Positions 1 through 6,509 of a DNA stretch of 6,509 nt are shown here, piece by piece. Position 1 is the stretch's first letter; each line of letters begins with the position of its first letter. This DNA comes from Pseudomonadota bacterium (GTDB taxonomy: Bacteria; Pseudomonadota; Alphaproteobacteria; Rhizobiales; Beijerinckiaceae). Below the pieces are notes generated by a model that was not told the DNA's origin, made no database searches, and saw only the letters and a list, made by a program, of their open reading frames with translations. A program made the translations under genes and the position numbers. The DNA is taken from assembly GCA_021812505.1 (NCBI GenBank), contig JAKANG010000095.1, positions 1-6,509 on the forward strand, given 5' to 3'.

Positions 1-600
1 GCCTTTATCGGACGCGCCGCCAAGACCTTGATGGATCTGCCGCAGGGCGCGCGCGTCGGCTCCGCCTCGTTGCGGCGCCAGGCGATGATTCGCCGCCTGC
101 GCCCGGACCTCGAGGTCGAATTGCTGCGCGGCAATGTGCAAACCCGGTTGCGCAAGGTCGAAAGCGGCGAATTCGCCGCCACCTTGCTCGCGCTGGCCGG
201 ACTTAAGCGGCTTGGCCTCGCCGATCAGGCGACGTCGATCCTGCCGCTTGATCTCTTTCCGCCGGCCTGCGGACAGGGCGCGATCGCGATCACGGCCCGC
301 ACCGACGACGCGCAAGTCCAGGCCGATCTGGCCGCGATCTGCGACGCCGCAACGGGACATGCCCTCGCCGCGGAGCGAGCCTTCCTGAATGTGCTCGACG
401 GCTCCTGCCGGACGCCGATCGCCGGCCACGCGGTCGTCTCGGGAGATCGCGTGAGCTTCTACGGCCTCGTCCTGCGCAAGGACGGCTCGGAGGCGTTTGA
501 CGCCCGTGCGGAAGGCCCCGTGGCGGAGGCCGCGGCGCTGGGCGAGGCCGCCGCGCGCCGGATTCTCGCCGCCGCGCCGGCCGATTTGCTGGAATTCTGA
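1..600 (+). CDS. hemC: Porphobilinogen deaminase (hydroxymethylbilane synthase), 3' part
   Basis: Cytosolic enzyme that joins four porphobilinogen units into hydroxymethylbilane, the linear tetrapyrrole precursor of heme, chlorophyll and cobalamin. The reading frame is open from base 1, so the 5' end lies outside the window. About 199 residues remain of a protein usually near 310. Visible family motifs, numbered from the first codon here: SLRRQ at 23-27 and LRGNVQTR at 42-49, whose arginines correspond to the substrate and cofactor carboxylate-binding arginines of the E. coli enzyme; AGLKRLGL at 66-73; and [10 protein letters not shown] at 87-96. [12 protein letters not shown] at 132-143 contains Cys136, the residue that carries the dipyrromethane cofactor. 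The C-terminal domain follows to the stop at 598-600. No frameshift or missing key residue is seen. It lies five bases upstream of hemD, as expected for a hemCD operon. The identification is very secure. Confidence 0.97.
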   Translation, partial: AFIGRAAKTLMDLPQGARVGSASLRRQAMIRRLRPDLEVELLRGNVQTRLRKVESGEFAATLLALAGLKRLGLADQATSILPLDLFPPACGQGAIAITARTDDAQVQADLAAICDAATGHALAAERAFLNVLDGSCRTPIAGHAVVSGDRVSFYGLVLRKDGSEAFDARAEGPVAEAAALGEAAARRILAAAPADLLEF

Positions 601-605
601 TCGCC

Positions 606-1319
606 ATGCGCGTGCTGGTGACGCGGCCATCGGATCAGGCGGCGCGAACGGCGAAGAGACTCGCGAAGCTGGGGCATCGAGCCGTGATCGCCCCAGTCCT
701 TGAAATTGTCCCGTTGGCGTTTTCGCCGCCAGAGGGGTCGTTCGATCTGATCCTTGCCACCAGCGCCAAGGCTTTCGCCGGATGGCGGCCGCCGCCCGCA
801 CTGATCGCGACTCCCGCGGCGTGTGTCGGCGAACAGACCGCGGAGGCGGCGAAGGCGGCGGGATTCCAGGTTCAGATGGTTGCGCCGCGCGCCGAGGCTT
901 TGGCCAAGGATCTCGTCTCGGCGATGGAGGCCGGTTCGGCGCTCTATCTGGCTGGCCGCGAGCGGAAGCCGATTCTAGAAGATCGCGCGCGCGCCGCAGG
1001 TTGGCGCGTCGTGGTCCTCGAAACCTATGGCGCGCGCCCGGTTGCGCAATGGCCGCCGGAGGTCGTGGACGCCTTGAAAAAGGGCGAAATCGACGCCGTC
1101 CTCCATTACTCGCCGCGCAGCGCTGCGGCGGCGCTGGGCTTGATCGGCGCCCGCGCTGCGTCTGGGCTCTCACATTTTTGCCTTTCCGCCGATGTAGCGG
1201 ATGTTTGCGCGGCCTTGGCGCCGCGCGAACGAATTTTCACCGCTTCTCATCCCGATGAAGAGACGCTAATGGATCTGGTGGGCCCGATGATACGGCCCGA
1301 GGAGATTGATCGCGCATGA
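606..1319 (+). CDS. hemD: Uroporphyrinogen-III synthase
   Basis: Cytosolic enzyme that closes hydroxymethylbilane into uroporphyrinogen III while inverting ring D. The protein has 237 residues, normal for the family. HemD is poorly conserved, but the usual marks are present. The N-terminus MRVLVTRPSDQA is typical. LILATSAKAFAG (48-59) is the counterpart of the 'TSxNAV' segment, and ACVGEQTAEAAKAAGF (72-87) is the 'vGxxTAxaaxxxG' segment. LYLAGRERKPILEDRARAAGWRV (113-135) followed by LETYGA (138-143) matches the 'GxxxRxxLxxxLxxxGxxVxxxxvY' region, and VLHYSPRSAAAAL (165-177) is the 'fxSxsa' segment. The start at 606 lies five bases after the hemC stop and keeps the N-terminal strand intact; no strong Shine-Dalgarno is visible, so translation is probably coupled to hemC. 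Position right after hemC makes the call firm despite low family conservation. Its stop overlaps the next start. Confidence 0.95.
   Translation: MRVLVTRPSDQAARTAKRLAKLGHRAVIAPVLEIVPLAFSPPEGSFDLILATSAKAFAGWRPPPALIATPAACVGEQTAEAAKAAGFQVQMVAPRAEALAKDLVSAMEAGSALYLAGRERKPILEDRARAAGWRVVVLETYGARPVAQWPPEVVDALKKGEIDAVLHYSPRSAAAALGLIGARAASGLSHFCLSADVADVCAALAPRERIFTASHPDEETLMDLVGPMIRPEEIDRA
1299..1304 (+). promoter_or_regulatory. Ribosome binding site for the DUF2147 gene
   Basis: The hexamer GAGGAG lies inside the last codons of hemD, 11 bases before the ATG at 1316. It supports that start even though the gene overlaps hemD, and it suggests the downstream protein can be initiated in its own right as well as by coupling. 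Confidence 0.6.
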
Positions 1320-1705
1320 AAAAAGCCGTCGCCCTATGTTCCGCCCTGCTCGCCGCGGCGTCCCTCGCGCCGACCGCCTCGGCCGCGCAGTTTCCTTTTG
1401 GTTTGTGGCGCGTCGCTGATGGTTCGGCGGTGATCCGCGTCGCACCCTGCGGCAAGAATGTCTGCGGCTTTGTCGCCGCCGCTCCGCCGCCCGCCGCCGG
1501 CGAGAAATCCGCTGTCGGCCAGAAAATCCTGATCAATCTGCGGCGCGAAGGCGACGTCTGGAAAGGGCCGATCTTCAATCTCGACAATGGCAAGACCTAT
1601 GATGGCGAGATTTCCCAGGGCGGCGACGCCAACCAACTGAAAGTCCAGGGCTGCGTTTCGGGCGGGGGGCTCTGCGGCGGCGAAACCTGGAAGCGGGAGC
1701 GCTGA
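1316..1705 (+). CDS. Small exported DUF2147-family protein
   Basis: A 129-residue protein of unknown function. The N-terminus (MKKAVALCSALLAAASLAPTASA) reads as a Sec signal peptide: two lysines, a hydrophobic stretch at about 5-18, and an A-S-A site that would be cut before Ala24. The mature part is about 106 residues and is probably periplasmic. It fits DUF2147: FGLWRVADGSAVIRVAPCG (28-46) is the 'G.W.t.dg.a.v.i..Cg' opening. VWKGPIFNLDNGKTYDGEI (81-99) matches the 'W.G.i.dp.dGktY...l' core, and QLKVQGCVSGGGLCGGETWKR (107-127) matches the 'L.v.Gc.....cg..tW.R' ending. The mature chain has four cysteines (45, 50, 113, 120), enough for two disulfides. The start ATG overlaps the hemD stop as ATGA, so translational coupling with hemD is likely. 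Any role in tetrapyrrole metabolism would be inference from position only; the family is found in many other contexts. Confidence 0.85.
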   Translation: MKKAVALCSALLAAASLAPTASAAQFPFGLWRVADGSAVIRVAPCGKNVCGFVAAAPPPAAGEKSAVGQKILINLRREGDVWKGPIFNLDNGKTYDGEISQGGDANQLKVQGCVSGGGLCGGETWKRER

Positions 1706-1724
1706 GAAAGGCGGATTCGTCCAA

Positions 1725-1734
1725 AGACCGGTCT
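1725..1734. repeat. 10-bp perfect palindrome next to the -35 element
   Basis: AGACCGGTCT is a perfect inverted repeat with no spacer, ending two bases before the TTGACA of the candidate secA promoter. Its place is suitable for a transcription factor site, but no regulator can be named and chance is a real alternative. Confidence 0.35.
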
Positions 1735-1735
1735 C

Positions 1736-1764
1736 GTTGACAAGGCGGCGCGCCGCTTCTATCT
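1736..1764 (+). promoter_or_regulatory. Candidate housekeeping-sigma promoter for secA
   Basis: GTTGAC at 1736-1741 (TTGACA at 1737-1742 if read against the E. coli consensus) is followed after exactly 17 bases by CTATCT at 1759-1764. This matches the rhizobial consensus CTTGAC-N17-CTATAT at five of six bases in each element. The predicted transcript start near 1770 would give a leader of about 200 nt before secA. This is a by-eye match and no transcript data are available. Read-through from the hem operon may also contribute, because no terminator separates the two. Confidence 0.5.
1745..1756. repeat. 12-bp perfect palindrome in the promoter spacer
   Basis: GCGGCGCGCCGC is a perfect palindrome lying between the -35 and -10 elements of the candidate promoter. 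One more matched pair (A1743 with T1758) lies outside a single G/T mismatch. It has no loop, so it is not an obvious RNA hairpin, and it would lie upstream of the transcript start. It could be an operator or just GC-rich sequence. Confidence 0.3.
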
Positions 1765-1855
1765 CTCGCGCGCCGGATTCCCGGCTTTTTCGCGCTCTCG
1801 CGCCGCTCCCGTCGTACAAATGTCGCGGTCGTCGAGAACAAGGCGCGGCGTCTTG

Positions 1856-1959
1856 CTTTCTGCGCCGGGGCTCCCGACATAGGGGCGGCGCGTCTCGCCG
1901 GCCAGGATTTTCCAATCGCCGGCGTCCACCAGGTCGCGGGGCAGTCCCCGCGCTGAAAG
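1856..1959 (+). promoter_or_regulatory. Alternative long-range pairing that would cover the secA ribosome binding site
   Basis: CTTTCTGCGCCGGGGCT (1856-1872) can pair with AGTCCCCGCGCTGAAAG (1943-1959): 14 Watson-Crick pairs, one G-U pair, and two single mismatches (T-T and C-C) over 17 positions. It pairs GAAAG of the ribosome binding site and uses the same CCCCGCG arm as the hairpin at 1935-1952, so the two folds exclude each other. The enclosed segment holds a small five-pair hairpin, CGGCG (1886-1890) with CGCCG (1896-1900). I found this by reading; no folding energies were computed. Confidence 0.3.
1935..1952 (+). promoter_or_regulatory. GC hairpin immediately upstream of the secA ribosome binding site
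   Basis: CGCGGGG (1935-1941) and CCCCGCG (1946-1952) form a perfect seven-pair, all-GC stem with the four-base loop CAGT. The stem ends two bases before the GAAAGG ribosome binding site. No T-run follows, so it is not a rho-independent terminator. In this fold the ribosome binding site stays single-stranded. The 3' arm can instead pair with an upstream segment, as described for 1856-1959. Confidence 0.45.
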
Positions 1960-1960
1960 G
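1955..1960 (+). promoter_or_regulatory. Ribosome binding site of secA
   Basis: GAAAGG lies nine bases before the ATG at 1970. The reading frame upstream stays open back to a TAG at 1880-1882 but offers no ATG, GTG or TTG in frame, so this site and start are the only reasonable choice. Confidence 0.75.
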
Positions 1961-1969
1961 TCGTTTCGG

Positions 1970-4774
1970 ATGTTGGGGAACCTCGCGAAGAAGATTTTTG
2001 GCTCCGCCAACGATCGCAGGTTGAAGACCTATCGGCCCAGGGTCGCGGACATCAACGCCCTTGAGGCGGAGGTCGCGGCGCTTTCGGACGAAGCCTTGCG
2101 CGCCCGCACCGACGAATTCCGCGCCCAGCTCGCGGCCGGCAAGACCCTGGACGACCTTCTCGTTCCCGCTTTCGCCACCGTCCGCGAAGCCGCCAAGCGC
2201 GCCATCGGCCAGCGCCATTTCGACGTTCAGCTGATCGGCGGCATGGTCCTGCACGAGGGCTCGATCGCCGAAATGAAGACCGGCGAAGGCAAAACCCTCG
2301 TCGCCACCCTCGCGTGCTACCTCAATGCGCTGGCGGGCAACGGCGTCCATGTCGTCACCGTCAACGACTATCTCGCCCGCCGCGACGCCGAGAACATGGG
2401 GCGGATCTATAATTTCCTCGGCCTGACCGTCGGCGTGATCGTCCATGGACTCGACGATACGGAGCGCGCCCAGGCCTATGCCGCCGACATCACCTATGGC
2501 ACGAACAACGAATTCGGCTTCGATTATCTTCGCGACAACATGAAATATGAGCTGAACCAGATGGTTCAGCGCGGCCATTTCTTCTCCATCGTCGACGAGG
2601 TCGATTCGATCCTCGTCGACGAGGCGCGCACACCGCTGATCATTTCCGGTCCCTCGGACGACAAGTCGGACCTCTACAACTCCATCGACAAGCTCATTCC
2701 GAGCCTTGCGCCCGGCGATTACGAGATCGACGAGAAGCAGCGCAGCACCAATCTGACCGAAGAAGGCAATGAAAAGGTCGAGCAAATGCTGCGCGACGCC
2801 GGCCTTCTGACCGAAGGCTCACTCTATGAATCGTCGAACGTGACGCTGGTGCATCACGTCAACCAAGCCCTGCGCGCCCACAAATTGTTCCATCGGGACA
2901 AGGACTACATCGTCCGCAACGACGAAGTGGTGATCATCGATGAATTCACCGGCCGCATGATGCCGGGCCGCCGCTATTCGGAAGGCCAGCATCAGGCGCT
3001 CGAGGCCAAGGAAGGCGTTCCGGTCCAGCCGGAAAATGTCACGCTGGCCTCGATCACCTTCCAGAATTATTTCCGGCTCTACAAGAAGCTCGCGGGCATG
3101 ACCGGCACGGCGGCGACGGAGGCCGAGGAATTCGCCGAGATCTACAAGCTCGACGTAGTGGAGATCCCGACCAACCTGCCGGTCGCGCGCCTCGACGCCG
3201 ATGACGAAGTCTATCGCACTTCGGGCGAAAAGCTCGAGGCCATCGTCGCGGAAATTGAAAGCGCCAACGCGAGCGGCCAACCTTTGCTGGTCGGCACGAC
3301 CTCGATCGAGAAATCCGAGCAGCTTGCCGATTATCTGAAAGGCAAGGGATATCAGATGATCGATTTCGGCGCGCCCGGCGCCTTGGACAAGCTTTATGCC
3401 TCCGCGCGCTCGGGCAAGCCGTCGAAACATTTCGCCGTGCTGAACGCGCGTTTTCACGAGCAGGAAGCCTATATCGTCGCCGAGGCCGGCGTTCCCGGCG
3501 CAATCACCATCGCCACCAATATGGCGGGCCGCGGCACCGACATCCAGCTCGGCGGCAATTTGGACATGCGTCTCAAGCAGGAATGCGAGGGGCTCGAGGG
3601 CGAGGCGCGCGAGGCGCGGGCGAAAGCGATCCGCGAGGAAATCGCGGAATTCAAGAAAAAGGCTCTGGCCGCCGGCGGCCTTTACATCATCGGCACCGAA
3701 CGCCACGAGAGCCGCCGCATCGACAATCAGCTGCGCGGCCGCTCGGGCCGCCAGGGCGATCCCGGCAAGTCGAAATTCTTCCTGTCGCTTCAGGACGACC
3801 TGATGCGCATTTTCGGCTCCGACCGCATGGACGCCATGCTGGTCAAGCTCGGCCTCAAGGAAGGCGAAGCCATCATCCATCCCTGGATCAACAAGGCGTT
3901 GGAAAAGGCCCAGCAGAAGGTCGAAGCGCGCAATTTCGACATGCGCAAGAACGTGCTGAAGTTCGACAATGTGATGAACGACCAGCGCAAGGTCGTGTTC
4001 GAGCAGCGCCGCGAAATGATGGCGCAGGAATCGCTCGAGGACATCATCACGGAAATGCGTCACGGCGTCGTGGACGACTTGGTCACGCGCCATGTGCCGC
4101 ATGACGCCTATCCCGAGACCTGGGACATTGCCGGGCTCGCGGAGGAGGCGAGGAGCCAGCTCAATATCGAGCCGCCGCTGGCCGATTGGGCGAAGGAAGA
4201 AGGCATCGGCGACGAGGAGCTGCGCGACAGGCTGGAAAACGCCGCGGACGAAGCCTATGCGGCGCGCGAAAAGATGAATTCGCCGGAGCTCACCCGCTAT
4301 ATCGAGAAGCAGGTCCTGCTGCAGACGCTCGACCATCTGTGGCGCGAGCATCTGATCGTGCTCGATCACCTGCGCCAGGTCATCGGCTGGCGCGGCATGG
4401 CCCAGCGCGATCCACTCAATGAGTACAAGTCCGAGGCCTTCGAGCTTTTCGACGGCTTGATCACCCGGTTGCGTGAATTTGTCACTGGCCAGCTCATGCG
4501 CATCGAGGTCGCCCAGCGCCCCGAAGAGCCACAACTTCCGCCGATGCAGGCGATGCATCTCGACCCCTCGACCGGCGAGGATGAATTCGCGCTCACCCAG
4601 ATCAACGCCCGCATTGAGGCTGGCGAATTTTCGCCCCGCGCGCTCGGCGTGCCCGAGCCGACCACGCCGCGCGACCCGAACGATCCGGAAAGTTGGGGCC
4701 GTGTTGGCCGCAATGAGCCGTGCCCCTGCGGCTCTGGCAAGAAATACAAGCATTGTCACGGCGCCCTGGCCTGA
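1970..4774 (+). CDS. secA: Protein translocase ATPase SecA
   Basis: ATP-driven motor of the general secretion pathway. It binds preproteins and the SecYEG channel at the inner membrane and pushes unfolded proteins across. The length, 934 residues, is normal for alphaproteobacteria. The N-terminal [10 protein letters not shown] region is typical. Nucleotide-binding domain 1 has Walker A MKTGEGKT (102-109, Lys108), the [12 protein letters not shown] segment (about 130-141), [14 protein letters not shown] (177-190), and the DEAD-like Walker B DEVD (209-212) followed by [13 protein letters not shown] (216-228). The preprotein cross-linking domain lies between about 230 and 370. Domain 2 shows [15 protein letters not shown] (516-530) and the arginine-rich [12 protein letters not shown] (588-599). 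The helical scaffold and wing regions follow. A C-terminal zinc site has Cys918, Cys920, Cys929 and His930 (CxCx8CH), used to bind SecB and phospholipid. All key motifs are intact. It probably has its own promoter, and priA follows after 49 bases. Confidence 0.99.
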   Translation: MLGNLAKKIFGSANDRRLKTYRPRVADINALEAEVAALSDEALRARTDEFRAQLAAGKTLDDLLVPAFATVREAAKRAIGQRHFDVQLIGGMVLHEGSIAEMKTGEGKTLVATLACYLNALAGNGVHVVTVNDYLARRDAENMGRIYNFLGLTVGVIVHGLDDTERAQAYAADITYGTNNEFGFDYLRDNMKYELNQMVQRGHFFSIVDEVDSILVDEARTPLIISGPSDDKSDLYNSIDKLIPSLAPGDYEIDEKQRSTNLTEEGNEKVEQMLRDAGLLTEGSLYESSNVTLVHHVNQALRAHKLFHRDKDYIVRNDEVVIIDEFTGRMMPGRRYSEGQHQALEAKEGVPVQPENVTLASITFQNYFRLYKKLAGMTGTAATEAEEFAEIYKLDVVEIPTNLPVARLDADDEVYRTSGEKLEAIVAEIESANASGQPLLVGTTSIEKSEQLADYLKGKGYQMIDFGAPGALDKLYASARSGKPSKHFAVLNARFHEQEAYIVAEAGVPGAITIATNMAGRGTDIQLGGNLDMRLKQECEGLEGEAREARAKAIREEIAEFKKKALAAGGLYIIGTERHESRRIDNQLRGRSGRQGDPGKSKFFLSLQDDLMRIFGSDRMDAMLVKLGLKEGEAIIHPWINKALEKAQQKVEARNFDMRKNVLKFDNVMNDQRKVVFEQRREMMAQESLEDIITEMRHGVVDDLVTRHVPHDAYPETWDIAGLAEEARSQLNIEPPLADWAKEEGIGDEELRDRLENAADEAYAAREKMNSPELTRYIEKQVLLQTLDHLWREHLIVLDHLRQVIGWRGMAQRDPLNEYKSEAFELFDGLITRLREFVTGQLMRIEVAQRPEEPQLPPMQAMHLDPSTGEDEFALTQINARIEAGEFSPRALGVPEPTTPRDPNDPESWGRVGRNEPCPCGSGKKYKHCHGALA

Positions 4775-4823
4775 TCGAGCCCATCAGCGCCAGCTGGAGC
4801 CCGCCTGAACGCGGATCGCAAGA

Positions 4824-6509
4824 ATGATCGAAAGCCGCGAGCGGGATCGGGCCAGTGTCGCCGACGTGCTCGTTCCTGTCGCGGTAGAGCAGCCTTATTC
4901 CTACAGAATTCCCGAGGGAATGGCGCTGGCGGAGGGCGATTTCGTCAAGGTCTCGCTCGGCTCGCGCACCAATATCGGGATCGTCTGGGCGATACGAGGC
5001 GCCGATCCCGGTAAGCTCAAGCCCGTGCTTGAGCGGCTTGTCTTGCCGCCTTTTCATCCCGAATTCCGCGCCTTCCTCGATTGGGTCGCCGCCTGGGCGC
5101 TGGCGCCGCGCGGCATGGTCCTTCGCATGGCGACCCGCGCGGCGGAAGACGCGGAGGATGAGCCCCTGCGGATCGGCGTGCGCGCGACGGGCGCTGCCCC
5201 CAACCGCCCGACGCCGGCGCGCCAGCGCGTCCTTGCGGCGCTGATCGGCGACCTCTCCGCGACCAAGACCGAACTGGCCCGTCTCGCGGGCGTTTCGCCC
5301 GGCGTCGTGGACGCGCTGATCGACGACGGCGCCCTGGAGGCGGTCGCCTTGCCGGCGGATACGCCCGGTGGAAGGCCCGACCCCGATTTCTGCGCCCCCA
5401 TCCTGTCAGCGGCGCAGGATCTGGCGGCTCGGGCTCTGCGCGCGGCGGTCGCGGCGCGCGCCTTCAAGCCGATCCTGCTCGAAGGCGTGACGGGCTCGGG
5501 CAAGACGGAAGTTTATTTCGAAGCCGTGGCGCAAGCCCTGCGCGATGGCGGCCAGGCCTTGATCATGATGCCGGAAATCGCCTTGACCGCGCAATTTCTC
5601 GAACGATTCGCCAAAAGATTCGGCCAGCCGCCGGCGGAATGGCATTCGGGACTAACGCCGCGCCGCCGGGCCCGGGTATGGCGCGGCGTCGCCGAGGGCG
5701 AAACGCGGGTGGTGGCGGGCGCGCGTTCGGCCCTGTTCCTGCCCTTCGCCGATCTGAGAGTGATCGTGGTCGATGAGGAGCATGAGGCGGCTTACAAGCA
5801 GGAGGACGGCGTCGCCTATCATGCGCGCGACATGGCGGTGGTGCGGGCGCGACAAGAGTCCTGCGCCGTTGTTCTCGCCTCGGCGACGCCTTCCATCGAA
5901 ACGCGGGAGAACGCCCAGCAGGGGCGTTATGACTGGCTTCGCCTCGAAAGCCGCTTCGCCGGAAGGGATTTGCCCGCGATCGAGGCGATCGACCTACGCC
6001 TGGCCGGCCCGCCGCGCGGCAAATGGATCGCGCCGCGCCTAGCCGACGCCATGCGGGAGGCTTTCGCACACGGCGAGCAGGCGCTGCTCTTCCTGAACCG
6101 CCGAGGCTATGCCCCCCTGACCTTGTGCCGGACCTGCGGCCACAAGCTCCAATGTCCCAATTGTTCCACCTGGCTGGTCGAGCACCGTCGCCGCCGGGCG
6201 CTGATCTGCCATCATTGCGGCCATGTGGAACGCCGCCCCGAAAAATGTCCGGCCTGCGACGCGCCGGATTCGCTGACCGCCTGCGGCCCGGGCGTCGAAC
6301 GGCTCGCCGAGGAGGCCGCCGAACTGTTTCCCGATATCCGCCTGCTCGTTCTTTCGTCCGACATGCCGGGCGGGACGGAGCGGATGCGCGCGGAATTGCA
6401 GGCCGTGGAAAACCGGGAGTTCGATCTGGTCATCGGCACCCAGCTCGTCACCAAGGGCCATCATTTCCCGCATCTGACCCTGGTCGGCGTCATCGACGCC
6501 GACATCGGC
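4824..6509 (+). CDS. priA: Primosomal protein N' (replication restart helicase), 5' part
   Basis: Superfamily 2 3'-to-5' DNA helicase that recognises stalled forks and D-loops and reloads the replisome. The frame is open to the window end: 562 codons of a protein usually near 720-740, so roughly the last quarter is missing. The ATG at 4824 is the first possible start after an in-frame TGA at 4806-4808; the Shine-Dalgarno is weak. Domains in order: 3'-DNA-binding domain (about 10-105, with VADVLVPVAVEQPYSYRIP); winged helix (about 130-175); helicase lobe 1 with Walker A GVTGSGKT (221-228), GARSALFLPF, the PriA-specific DEEH box (317-320), YKQED and SATPS (353-357); and a zinc-binding region with all eight cysteines, 435, 438, 444, 447, 462, 465, 475 and 478. 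CGPGVERL and the motif V region TQLVTKGHHFP (539-549) then follow in lobe 2. No defects are seen. Forty-nine bases after secA without terminator or promoter suggest co-transcription. Confidence 0.98.
   Translation, partial: MIESRERDRASVADVLVPVAVEQPYSYRIPEGMALAEGDFVKVSLGSRTNIGIVWAIRGADPGKLKPVLERLVLPPFHPEFRAFLDWVAAWALAPRGMVLRMATRAAEDAEDEPLRIGVRATGAAPNRPTPARQRVLAALIGDLSATKTELARLAGVSPGVVDALIDDGALEAVALPADTPGGRPDPDFCAPILSAAQDLAARALRAAVAARAFKPILLEGVTGSGKTEVYFEAVAQALRDGGQALIMMPEIALTAQFLERFAKRFGQPPAEWHSGLTPRRRARVWRGVAEGETRVVAGARSALFLPFADLRVIVVDEEHEAAYKQEDGVAYHARDMAVVRARQESCAVVLASATPSIETRENAQQGRYDWLRLESRFAGRDLPAIEAIDLRLAGPPRGKWIAPRLADAMREAFAHGEQALLFLNRRGYAPLTLCRTCGHKLQCPNCSTWLVEHRRRRALICHHCGHVERRPEKCPACDAPDSLTACGPGVERLAEEAAELFPDIRLLVLSSDMPGGTERMRAELQAVENREFDLVIGTQLVTKGHHFPHLTLVGVIDADIG

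Larger units (their letters stand above)
1706..1969. other. Intergenic region carrying the secA promoter and leader
   Basis: This 264-base gap is the only long non-coding stretch. It holds a candidate promoter near 1736-1764 with palindromes at 1725-1734 and 1745-1756, then a leader of about 200 nt with possible RNA structure up to the secA start. I see no rho-independent terminator after the DUF2147 gene: no GC stem followed by a run of T. No tRNA or small RNA that I can recognise is present. No convincing short gene is visible in either strand. Confidence 0.6.

Noticed and set aside
782..1258. Plus-strand frame of 158 codons inside hemD.
   Set aside because: It is an alternate frame of hemD, very rich in arginine and glycine, with no domain signs.
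1935..1952. GC hairpin read as a rho-independent terminator for the hem operon.
   Set aside because: There is no T-run after the stem, and it lies two bases before the secA ribosome binding site, which is the wrong place for a terminator of upstream genes.
1759..2010. Minus-strand open frame of 83 codons across the secA leader, with fairly high GC at third positions.
   Set aside because: It starts with TTG, has no internal ATG, overlaps the first codons of secA, and resembles no protein I know. GC-rich DNA gives such frames often. A decayed gene cannot be ruled out, but nothing supports it.
1737..2024. Plus-strand frame in the leader considered as a SecM-like or RAPP-type arrest peptide controlling secA.
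   Set aside because: Its only early start, TTG at 1737, lies inside the promoter itself. It has no signal sequence or hydrophobic segment, is very arginine-rich, and runs into secA out of frame. Its RAP tripeptide is followed by D, not by P or G.
1334..2785. Minus-strand open frame of 483 codons spanning the DUF2147 gene, the gap and the start of secA.
   Set aside because: It crosses two well-supported plus-strand genes and the leader, and its translation looks like a shadow with no known motifs.
2819..4759. Long minus-strand open frame (646 codons) opposite secA.
   Set aside because: It lies wholly opposite the highly conserved secA reading frame. Such antisense frames are an expected by-product of GC-biased codon use, and the translation shows no recognisable domain.
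4775..4823. secA-priA gap checked for a terminator or promoter; it contains the 8-base palindrome CCAGCTGG at 4790-4797.
   Set aside because: The palindrome is short with no T-run, and no -35/-10 pair fits in 49 bases. It is best seen as a simple spacer within an operon.
1..6509. Search for CRISPR repeats, insertion sequences, tRNA or rRNA genes, attachment sites and phage genes.
   Set aside because: No direct repeat array, terminal inverted repeats, transposase or integrase frames, or RNA gene patterns were seen; the region is wholly housekeeping in character.

Overview
The window is a GC-rich (about two-thirds G+C by eye) chromosomal segment with five genes, all on the + strand, and no sign of mobile DNA. 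Protein wording, the SecA tail and a promoter of the CTTGAC-N17-CTATAT type point to an alphaproteobacterium. Rhizobiales is likely, possibly the Beijerinckiaceae/Methylocystaceae side, but the family-level guess is weak.

Layout. Bases 1-600 hold the C-terminal two-thirds of hemC (porphobilinogen deaminase), cut by the window start. Five bases later comes hemD (uroporphyrinogen-III synthase, 606-1319). Its stop codon overlaps the start of a small exported DUF2147 protein (1316-1705). Bases 1706-1969 form the only sizeable non-coding gap. It carries a good candidate promoter, two perfect palindromes near it, a roughly 200-nt secA leader with a strong GC hairpin next to the ribosome binding site, and a second, competing pairing that would cover that site. 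Full-length secA (1970-4774) follows. After 49 bases comes priA (4824 onward), which runs off the window end after 562 codons.

How the genes work together. HemC and HemD act in sequence to make uroporphyrinogen III, the branch point to heme, chlorophyll and cobalamin. The DUF2147 protein is probably co-translated with HemD and exported through Sec. SecA is the ATPase motor of that Sec export. PriA restarts stalled replication forks. The last two look like an independent housekeeping unit started from the promoter in the 1706-1969 gap; the link with the hem genes is positional, not pathway-based.

The coding genes are ordinary housekeeping genes with their key residues intact. I found no novel multi-gene system. 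The part most worth a second look is the secA leader, where two mutually exclusive RNA pairings can be drawn around the Shine-Dalgarno sequence; this is a hypothesis from reading the sequence and may be chance in GC-rich DNA.
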